Origin: M55B129 sp034189085
GTDB taxonomy: Bacteria > Bacillota > Dethiobacteria > DTU022
Reading direction: 5' to 3'
Length of the DNA: 9,206 bases
Assembly (NCBI GenBank): GCA_034189085.1
Contig: JAXHVH010000056.1
Span: forward strand, 1 to 9,206
The position numbers and the translations under genes are program-made. Each line of letters begins with the position of its first letter. Positions within the stretch are counted from its first letter, which is position 1. Of this stretch, positions 1-4,803 are shown one piece after another. The notes below the pieces were generated by a model, which was given only the letters and a program-made list of their open reading frames with translations, was not told where the DNA came from and did no database searches.

Positions 1-230
1 CCTTTATAGGAGGCAAAAACTTTTTGCAACTGTTCTTCCACCAGATCACTTCCTTTGGCAATAGTTATAACAATATTCAGCCGTTGACCATGAAAAAGAA
101 AATAAACCTTCGGAAAAATAAAAATTGACCTTGAAACATTCGTTTCACCGATCGGCGAATCCTGCCGCGGAGACTCAATTTCAACGAAAGATAAAAAGAC
201 GCAATTATAATTATTATCTGTATTTACTAA
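1..230 (-). CDS. Partial unrecognised ORF running off the left edge
   Basis: One minus-strand frame stays open for 76 codons from position 230 to the window edge, directly after an in-frame TAG at 231-233. The translation is protein-like. It includes a hydrophobic stretch IFIFPKVYFLF and ends LNIVITIAKGSDLVEEQLQK..., which could be a beta strand followed by an amphipathic helix. I recognise no family. A strong AGGAGG-type ribosome site (237-243) sits 57 bases after the peptidase stop, as expected for a downstream operon gene. The codon 7 nt after it is TTA, with GTA next, and the visible frame has no ATG, GTG or TTG near it. The frame may use a rare start, may carry a start-codon change, or may not be a gene. 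The plus-strand frame is also partly open here, so the call is tentative. Confidence 0.38.
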
Positions 231-286
231 CTATTTCCCTCCTTTTCCTATAGCCTTTTTTTAAATGCCAGGTGCCGCCCGGTTGT

Positions 287-1156
287 TTATCTTTCGGTAA
301 TCCCAGTCCTTTGATCCATGGGGAGAAACAGGTCAGTATGTGGCATAATTTGATCAAGAAAGATCCACAACTCCCGTGCGTCAACAGCCAACCCCTTGAT
401 TTCATTATCATCACTGTTCCGCAATGTGGCAAAGACTATGCCGACCACCTTGCCATCTCCATTAAAGAGGGGGCTCCCGCTGCTACCCGGGTAGATCAGG
501 GCTTTGATTACAATGTGCGGAAAATCCCGGCCGAGGTTGGAACGATAACCGTTCAGCACTGCCATGTTGGCCACCCTGGCATACTGCAGGGGATTACCAA
601 TCACCAGCAGCTTTTCTCCCGGAACAGGCGGTTCTTCGGCAATTCCGACCGCGGGAAGATCCCGGCTATCAAGTTCAATAAGGGCCAGATCAACATAATC
701 AGAAAGATGCCATCCTCTGGCAGTGAAAGTCCCCCGTCCGGGGAAAGAAACCTTTACATTCGCCGCCTCTTCCAGCAGATGGCGGTTGGTGACAACCAGC
801 CCCGCCGGGTCAATATTGAAACCGCTGCCGCGCAGCTGGTGCCGGCTTCCGGATTTAAGGTCAACATAGATTTGCACCACTGCAGGGCGCACTTCCTGCA
901 CCAGCGGATCATCGGAAAGCAGCCATGATTCGCGAAGGAAGGTAAAAACAGGGCTGCTGAAGACGGCCAGCCGGGAACCGATCACCGTAAAAAGAAAAAT
1001 TAAGGCCAAAAAAAGGGCGGTAAGGGCTAATAAAAACCTCCGCCGTTTCCATCGTTCAGAATAATCACGGTCCCATTCAGCCTGATTACTATCATAGCGG
1101 CGATTGATTTCTTCTTTCAGTCTGCGGTCATAATCGTCATCCCCACTGAAGGTGAT
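287..1156 (-). CDS. Membrane-anchored trypsin-like serine peptidase (HtrA/S1C type, no PDZ)
   Basis: Extracytoplasmic serine peptidase of the chymotrypsin/HtrA fold. Numbered from a TTG at 1009, the catalytic triad reads H77 (in VTNRHLL), D107 (in YVDLALIEL) and S177 (in GSSGSPLF, equivalent to the HtrA GNSGGPL). The oxyanion and substrate-pocket region GLAVDA lies near 206-211. There is no PDZ domain, so it is a protease-only member. The same frame continues upstream to a stop at 1193-1195. It encodes a very charged segment (DDDYDRRLKEEINRRYD...), then WKRRR and a roughly 25-residue hydrophobic helix, which is a classic cytoplasm-in signal anchor. The TTG at 1009 would cut that helix and has no ribosome site. 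No ATG, GTG or TTG exists upstream, so I place the start tentatively at ATC 1156, just after a GGGGAGGGA site; a neighbouring GTA or a CTG at 1120 is possible. It follows the potassium channel on the same strand, probably as an operon. A role in envelope protein quality control is inferred. Confidence 0.85.
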   Translation of the reverse strand: MTFSGDDDYDRRLKEEINRRYDSNQAEWDRDYSERWKRRRFLLALTALFLALIFLFTVIGSRLAVFSSPVFTFLRESWLLSDDPLVQEVRPAVVQIYVDLKSGSRHQLRGSGFNIDPAGLVVTNRHLLEEAANVKVSFPGRGTFTARGWHLSDYVDLALIELDSRDLPAVGIAEEPPVPGEKLLVIGNPLQYARVANMAVLNGYRSNLGRDFPHIVIKALIYPGSSGSPLFNGDGKVVGIVFATLRNSDDNEIKGLAVDARELWIFLDQIMPHTDLFLPMDQRTGITER

Positions 1157-1234
1157 TACTGCTCCCTCCCCTGCTCCTGTAATCCGGCGACTCTAAATTT
1201 TCTACCGAAGCGTGGCAAAGATCCTTTCGACAAC

Positions 1235-1325
1235 CCGGCATTTTAAATTTTTCCAGCCGGTCAGTCAGAAGGTAAACCTGGACGAGCATTGAATTATCAC
1301 CGGGCCAGCATTTTAAGTTTTTCCA
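1235..1325. repeat. 21-bp imperfect direct repeat at and after the channel 3' end
   Basis: Positions 1305-1325, inside the last codons of the channel gene, and 1235-1255, in the gap before the peptidase, match at 19 of 21 bases. Read on the minus strand in the same register they encode VEKLKMLA and LEKFKMPG. The residues before them in the second copy (LVQVYLLTDR) also resemble the VLGQEEQ strand that precedes the first. This looks like a relic of a partial duplication of the channel tail. A third, weaker resemblance lies near 1190-1210. Confidence 0.55.
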
Positions 1326-2292
1326 CCTGTTCTTCCTGTCCCAGGACAATGAGGGCGTCATTTTCCTGGAGGGTACAGTCCGGGCCGGGGTTAATTCTCG
1401 TCTCATCACTATTGCGCTTGACCGCCATAACTATCAGTCCCGTCCGCTCGGGAATGCTTGCTTCAGCCAGGCTAATCCCGTCGAGGGCGGACCCTTTGCC
1501 GATCGATACTTCTTCCAGATCAATAATCATTCCCCCGGCACGGGTAATTACATCAAGGAACGAAACTACTGCCGGGCGGAGAACCAGGGAAGCCATTCGC
1601 ACCCCCCCTATTTCATTGGGGGAAACTGTTTTATTCGCTCCCGCTTTAAGCAATTTGAGATCCGCCTTGTCGTCAATTGCCCGGGAAACAATAAATAGAT
1701 CGGGATTGAGCTCCCGGGCGGTCAGGACGGTAAAAACGTTGTCAGCATCGTTGGCTAAACAGCATAGCACTCCTGTCGCCCTTTTAATTCCTGCTTTCAG
1801 CAGATCTTCTTCAATGGTAGCATCACCAAGAATAGCCAGGCTGCCCTGCTCGACGATCTGCTCCACCTTTGCCGGATCCGCTTCAAGCACCACAAAGGGC
1901 ACTTTTCTTTTCTTGAACTGATCAACGATGTAATGGCCGGTTTCCCCGGAACCACAAATGATATAATGATCTTTCAGCTTCGAAACATTTTTTTCCATCA
2001 TTCTCCTCCGCAGAATAAATCTAAATTCGCCTTCAATTACAAAAGAGGTAACCACTGTCACAGCAAAACCGGCTATAAAAAGCCCCGCAGAAATTAGAAA
2101 AATCGTAAACAGTCTTCCCGAATCGCTCAGTTCTCTAACCTCTCGGAAACCGACCGTAGAAATGGTTATAACTGTCATATAAAGTGCGTCCAAAAAGGCC
2201 ATTCCTTCAACAACCATATATCCGGAAGTCCCGCCGAATATTAAGACAAAGAGTAGAAGGAACATTAATAAGACTTTGTCCTGTGCTTTCAC
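1297..2292 (-). CDS. Two-TM potassium channel with RCK (TrkA-N/TrkA-C) domains
   Basis: A 331-residue MthK-like K+ channel subunit, expected to tetramerise in the cytoplasmic membrane. Membrane helix 1 spans about residues 8-28. The pore helix and filter are at 36-52 (ALYMTVITISTVGFREV), and helix 2 spans about 61-85 with glycines at 70 and 74 as candidate gating hinges. The RCK_N Rossmann domain starts near 108 with GSGETG (114-119), an acidic E137 at the end of the second strand and LGDAT (155-159). RCK_C/TrkA-C covers about 250-331, and the length is normal for the family. The filter reads TVGFR where TVGYG is canonical. The start is GTG, with GGAGGT about 11 nt upstream; the in-frame codons before it offer no ATG. 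Residues M98 and M99 follow a strong internal ribosome site, which could give a soluble RCK product. It is divergent from the 89-residue gene and lies upstream of the serine peptidase on the same strand. The regulating ligand cannot be read from the sequence. Confidence 0.93.
   Translation of the reverse strand: MKAQDKVLLMFLLLFVLIFGGTSGYMVVEGMAFLDALYMTVITISTVGFREVRELSDSGRLFTIFLISAGLFIAGFAVTVVTSFVIEGEFRFILRRRMMEKNVSKLKDHYIICGSGETGHYIVDQFKKRKVPFVVLEADPAKVEQIVEQGSLAILGDATIEEDLLKAGIKRATGVLCCLANDADNVFTVLTARELNPDLFIVSRAIDDKADLKLLKAGANKTVSPNEIGGVRMASLVLRPAVVSFLDVITRAGGMIIDLEEVSIGKGSALDGISLAEASIPERTGLIVMAVKRNSDETRINPGPDCTLQENDALIVLGQEEQVEKLKMLAR
1996..2009 (-). promoter_or_regulatory. Internal ribosome binding site and tandem ATG inside the channel gene
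   Basis: GGAGG (2005-2009) lies 3 nt before an in-frame ATG (1999-2001, M98) and 6 nt before a second one (1996-1998, M99). Translation from here would give a protein starting about 10 residues before the RCK Rossmann strand, without the pore. MthK of Methanothermobacter is known to make its free RCK subunit from an internal Met (M107) at the equivalent place. That this site is used here is an inference. Confidence 0.5.
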
Positions 2293-2370
2293 CTTTTTGC
2301 AACACCTCCGGCGACATCAAATTCTGTTAACTATTATCTCTTACCCGTCCTTTTTTGGAATGGTGATTCA

Positions 2371-2395
2371 AAATAATTATTTATGCGAAATAATT
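2371..2395. repeat. Palindrome and direct repeat of AAATAATT in divergent intergenic region
   Basis: AAATAATTATTT (2371-2382) is a perfect 12-bp palindrome. Its half AAATAATT recurs at 2388-2395, just touching the -35 box of the plus-strand promoter. The arrangement fits an operator between the divergent channel gene and the 89-residue gene, but no regulator can be named and the region is A+T-rich. Confidence 0.35.
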
Positions 2396-2422
2396 GTCCC
2401 GGGCTGGCCGCGGAAGTATAAT
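2394..2422 (+). promoter_or_regulatory. Sigma-A-type promoter for the 89-aa gene
   Basis: A -35 box TTGTCC (2394-2399) and a consensus -10 box TATAAT (2417-2422) are separated by exactly 17 bp. Transcription would start near 2429 and give a leader of roughly 97 nt before the ATG at 2526. The spacer is G+C-rich in contrast to the A+T-rich flanks. Confidence 0.7.
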
Positions 2423-2467
2423 AACTTTAGAGAACTGTTAACCGGTTGCGGTAAAAATAGTTAACAT

Positions 2468-2520
2468 GATCCGGAAGGGGGAAGGAACAACCGGATAGGA
2501 ATGCCGCTCCGCTCCGGATC
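2468..2520 (+). promoter_or_regulatory. Leader with two mutually exclusive hairpins
   Basis: GATCCGGA (2468-2475) is perfectly complementary to TCCGGATC (2513-2520). Its core ATCCGG can instead pair with CCGGAT (2491-2496). Both pairings enclose the purine-rich GGGGGAAGGA (2477-2486), the only ribosome-site-like stretch before the ATG at 2526. This could be a leader that controls translation, but the stems are short. Confidence 0.3.
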
Positions 2521-2525
2521 CCACT

Positions 2526-2795
2526 ATGAAAAAGAGGCCCAAAAACCGAAAAATACCGGACAGCAGGAAAGTGCTGGAAAATAAAATCCATCGCGCTCTG
2601 GTTGAAGCCAGAACCGCTCTCCACAACGGTGACGAACAAAGTGCCCGAAAAATTGCCCGCCGGATCATGAAAGAAGCTGCTCCTGCCGCATACGAAGTAA
2701 CCAAACAGGGTAGCTTTAACTGGGTTATCAAAGCCCTGGAGCCAATTGACGAATTATTTTTACCCGATCACGGCCCGGAAGAAAACAATCACTGA
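2526..2795 (+). CDS. Hypothetical 89-aa helical protein
   Basis: I do not recognise this family. The product is 89 residues, basic at the N-terminus (MKKRPKNRKIPDSRK). It continues as an amphipathic helical stretch, ENKIHRALVEARTALHNGDE and then SARKIARRIMKEAAP, and ends with an acidic/histidine-rich tail. There is no signal peptide or membrane helix, so it is probably cytoplasmic. The helix-loop-helix with a GDEQSA turn resembles a single TPR-like hairpin, but this is only a resemblance. The ATG at 2526 has no clear ribosome site and a stop lies 10 codons upstream, so it is the first conventional start. A GTG at 2571 after AGGAAA is the main alternative. Support comes from the consensus promoter upstream and codon use like its neighbours. 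It stands alone between the channel and the cupin/fprA operon. Minus-strand frames across it look like shadows. Confidence 0.6.
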   Translation: MKKRPKNRKIPDSRKVLENKIHRALVEARTALHNGDEQSARKIARRIMKEAAPAAYEVTKQGSFNWVIKALEPIDELFLPDHGPEENNH

Positions 2796-2893
2796 GTAAA
2801 CATTAAACGGCCACGGATCATTGCAAATAAAACTGCTTAATTTTGCTACCACTGATTAAAAAATAAAGTTTAACAAAGGTTTACTTAGACATT

Positions 2894-2923
2894 GGCAGGT
2901 TAAATCCTGCCCAGGTCTTTTAT
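2894..2923 (+). terminator. Weak candidate terminator after the 89-aa gene
   Basis: GGCAGG (2894-2899) pairs with CCTGCC (2906-2911) around a 6-nt loop, followed after a short gap by TCTTTTAT. The stem is only 6 bp and the T tract is interrupted. It could equally be a regulator site just upstream of the next promoter. Confidence 0.35.
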
Positions 2924-2934
2924 AAAAAGAGATG

Positions 2935-2963
2935 TTGTCAGCAGTACTGAATTATGATATTAT
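2935..2963 (+). promoter_or_regulatory. Sigma-A-type promoter of the cupin-fprA operon
   Basis: A -35 box TTGTCA (2935-2940), a 17-bp spacer and a -10 box TATTAT (2958-2963). Transcription should start near 2970, leaving about 45 nt of leader before the GTG at 3015. A perfect tandem of TTATGATA (2952-2959 and 2960-2967) spans the -10 region and creates overlapping alternative -10 sequences. Confidence 0.7.
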
Positions 2964-2981
2964 GATACTTAACCAGTTTAG

Positions 2982-2996
2982 TTATAATTATTTGAT
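2982..2996 (+). promoter_or_regulatory. PerR-box-like operator upstream of cupin-fprA
   Basis: TTATAATTATTTGAT matches the PerR box TTATAATNATTATAA at 11 of 14 defined positions, with a perfect left half. It sits just downstream of the predicted transcription start, where a bound repressor would block elongation. PerR control of flavodiiron proteins is known in Clostridium acetobutylicum. The region is A+T-rich, so a chance match is possible. Confidence 0.4.
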
Positions 2997-3014
2997 TGAT
3001 TGGGAGATGGTTAA

Positions 3015-3341
3015 GTGAGAGAAAATGAACTGCTGGGGGAAAGGGCTTCGCTAAAGGGTTTGGCTGATTACCAGGAGAACTCCGTGGTCAGCCGGGAAGT
3101 GGTAAAAAAGGAATCCGGAACAGTGACAATATTTGCTTTCGATCAAGACCAGGGATTGAGCGAACATACCGCTCCCTTTGACGCTCTTGTCTGTGTCCTG
3201 GACGGGATGGCGGAAGTAATAATTAATGGAAAGATAAACCAGGTAAAGGAAGGCGAAGCGATCATCATGCCTGCCAACGAACCGCACGCCCTGAAAGCAA
3301 ATGAGCGCTTCAAAATGATGCTGATTATGATTCGTTCCTAA
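3015..3341 (+). CDS. Small cupin-domain protein, operon partner of FprA
   Basis: A 108-residue single-domain cupin (cupin_2 type), probably cytoplasmic. The beta-barrel motifs are visible. Motif 1 is GLSEHTAPFDALVCVLDG (47-64) and motif 2 is GEAIIMPANEPHALKAN (80-96). Of the usual metal ligands only H51 and H91 remain: the second histidine of motif 1 is A53 and the glutamate is replaced by D56. Metal binding may therefore be altered or lost. Translation starts at GTG after TGGGAGATGG (3001-3010), and an in-frame TAA immediately precedes it, so no longer form exists. The gene ends 18 nt before fprA with a fresh AGGAGG site between them, so the two are very likely cotranscribed. The substrate is unknown. 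A role in oxygen or redox stress is inferred only from the partner and the PerR-like site. Confidence 0.88.
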   Translation: MRENELLGERASLKGLADYQENSVVSREVVKKESGTVTIFAFDQDQGLSEHTAPFDALVCVLDGMAEVIINGKINQVKEGEAIIMPANEPHALKANERFKMMLIMIRS

Positions 3342-3359
3342 TTAAAAGGAGGCCAGAAA

Positions 3360-4556
3360 ATGTCTTTCAAAATTAATGACAGTGTGACATGGGTCGGAAA
3401 GATTGACTGGGAGCTGCGGAAATTTCACGGGGAAGAGCTGAGCACACATCGCGGCAGTTCTTACAATTCCTACCTGGTGAGGGGAAATAATAAAACCGCC
3501 CTTATTGACACGGTCTGGAAGCCCTTTGCCGGAGAATTTGTCGAAAATCTGAAAAAAGAAATTGACCTGAAAAAAATAGATTACATCATAGCCAATCACG
3601 CTGAAAGCGATCACAGTGGAGCCCTTCCGGAACTGCTGCGGGAAATACCGGATACCCCTGTTTACTGCACCAAAGCCGGGGTAAAATCGCTCAGCGGACA
3701 TTACCACGAAGACTGGAATTTCAAACCGGTTAAAACGGGGGATAAACTTGACCTGGGCGACAAAAAGCTGATCTTCATCGAGGCAAAGCTTCTACACTGG
3801 CCGGATAGTATGTTCAGCTATTTAACAGAGGATGCCATTCTATTTCCCAATGATGCTTTCGGACAGCATTATGCCTCGGAGCTGATGTATAATGACCTGG
3901 TGGATCAAAGTGAGCTGTACGGTGAAGCAATCAAATATTACGCTAACATCCTTACTCCCTTCAGCAAACTTGTCGCCGCCAAGATCAAAGAAGTCCTTGA
4001 ATTGAATCTTCCAGTAAACATGATCTGTCCCAGCCACGGGGTGATCTGGCGCCAGAATCCTCTGCAGATTGTTAATAAGTACGCTGAATGGGCCGACGCT
4101 TACCGGGAAAACCAGGTCACTATTATTTACGATACCATGTGGGACGGCACCCGCAGGGCAGCCGAGGTAATCGCTACCGGCATCAAGGATGCCAACGATT
4201 CAATTAATATCAAGTTATACAATGCCGCCCGTTCCGACAACAATGATATAATAACTGAAATATTTAAATCAAAGGCCATTGTTGTTGGTTCGCCGACCAT
4301 AAACAAGGGAATTCTTCATTCCATCGCCGCTTTGATGGAAGTGATAAAAGGTTTGAATTTCCAGCAGAAAAAAGGATCCGCTTTCGGCTGCTACGGGTGG
4401 AGCGGTGAATCAGTTAAACTGCTGAACGGAATGCTGGAAGAAGCCGGCTTTGATCTGATCAACAAAGAAGGCCTGCGGCTGCTGTGGAATCCGGATCAGG
4501 AAGCAATTCAATCTGCCAAAGATTACGGACGCGAAATAGGAACAGCCCTTGTTTAG
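3360..4556 (+). CDS. fprA: A-type flavodiiron protein (FprA; O2/NO reductase)
   Basis: A complete 398-residue class A flavodiiron protein. These cytoplasmic enzymes reduce O2 to water and/or NO to N2O with electrons usually delivered by rubredoxin, protecting anaerobes. The N-terminal metallo-beta-lactamase-like domain (about 1-248) carries the full di-iron ligand set: H80, E82 and D84 in NHAESDH (79-85), H146, D165 (in FPNDAFG) and H226 (in CPSHGVIW). The C-terminal flavodoxin domain (about 252-398) has the FMN phosphate loop YDTMWDGT (257-264), the VVGSPTINKG loop (308-317) and GCYGWSGE (363-370). There is no rubredoxin or flavin-reductase fusion, so it is the simple class and needs an external donor not encoded in this window. 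AGGAGG (3348-3353) lies 6 nt before the ATG. It is the second gene of the cupin operon and is followed by a strong terminator. The O2-versus-NO preference cannot be told from the sequence. Confidence 0.97.
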   Translation: MSFKINDSVTWVGKIDWELRKFHGEELSTHRGSSYNSYLVRGNNKTALIDTVWKPFAGEFVENLKKEIDLKKIDYIIANHAESDHSGALPELLREIPDTPVYCTKAGVKSLSGHYHEDWNFKPVKTGDKLDLGDKKLIFIEAKLLHWPDSMFSYLTEDAILFPNDAFGQHYASELMYNDLVDQSELYGEAIKYYANILTPFSKLVAAKIKEVLELNLPVNMICPSHGVIWRQNPLQIVNKYAEWADAYRENQVTIIYDTMWDGTRRAAEVIATGIKDANDSINIKLYNAARSDNNDIITEIFKSKAIVVGSPTINKGILHSIAALMEVIKGLNFQQKKGSAFGCYGWSGESVKLLNGMLEEAGFDLINKEGLRLLWNPDQEAIQSAKDYGREIGTALV

Positions 4557-4676
4557 CCGGTTTATTCGTTAACAGGGCAATAGAAAAATTTCATCAAATG
4601 AATAAGTCTGTTCGTGAAAAAGCAGAGTAAACATAGCTTTGGTTCCCATAATTAAGCAAAAAATATTATGTTTTCC

Positions 4677-4707
4677 GGGCCCTGAATTTAATCGGGGCCT
4701 TTTTATT
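4677..4707 (+). terminator. Intrinsic terminator of the cupin-fprA operon
   Basis: GGCCC (4678-4682) pairs with GGGCC (4695-4699). The stem extends inward through T-G, G-C and A-T pairs to a 6-nt loop and is followed by TTTTTATT. This is a good rho-independent terminator for the plus strand. On the minus strand the sequence after the stem is GGAAAACATAAT before any T run, so it is a poor terminator for the converging RND gene. Confidence 0.8.
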
Positions 4708-4803
4708 GCCTTTAGAAACACCACAATAACCTGCTGCCGGTAACTCACTGTTCAGTAATTAACAACTGCCACAGCAATTTTAACGGATCACTGTTGATAT
4801 TTC

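Noticed and set aside
132..147. Perfect inverted repeat TGAAAC/GTTTCA
   Set aside because: It is short, lies inside the left-edge open frame and has no T tract, so a terminator or operator role cannot be supported.
272..928. 218-residue plus-strand ORF
   Set aside because: It is antisense to the serine peptidase, whose catalytic motifs are clear, and its product lacks any recognisable pattern.
1137..1409. 90-residue minus-strand ORF across the channel end
   Set aside because: Most of it is an out-of-frame overlap with the channel tail. Only the short LEKFKM segment is of interest and is reported as a repeat.
1289..1921. 210-residue plus-strand Ser/Arg-rich ORF
   Set aside because: It is a shadow of the RCK domain coding region. 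Ser/Arg/Thr-rich low-complexity composition is typical of antisense frames.
2427..2731. Minus-strand hydrophobic ORFs opposite the 89-aa gene
   Set aside because: The plus-strand frame has a consensus promoter and more normal composition, and the minus frames run into promoter sequence without their own signals.
4740..4800. Repeated TCACTGTT near the RND stop codon
   Set aside because: The two 8-mers are direct, not inverted, so they form no terminator, and such a short match can occur by chance.
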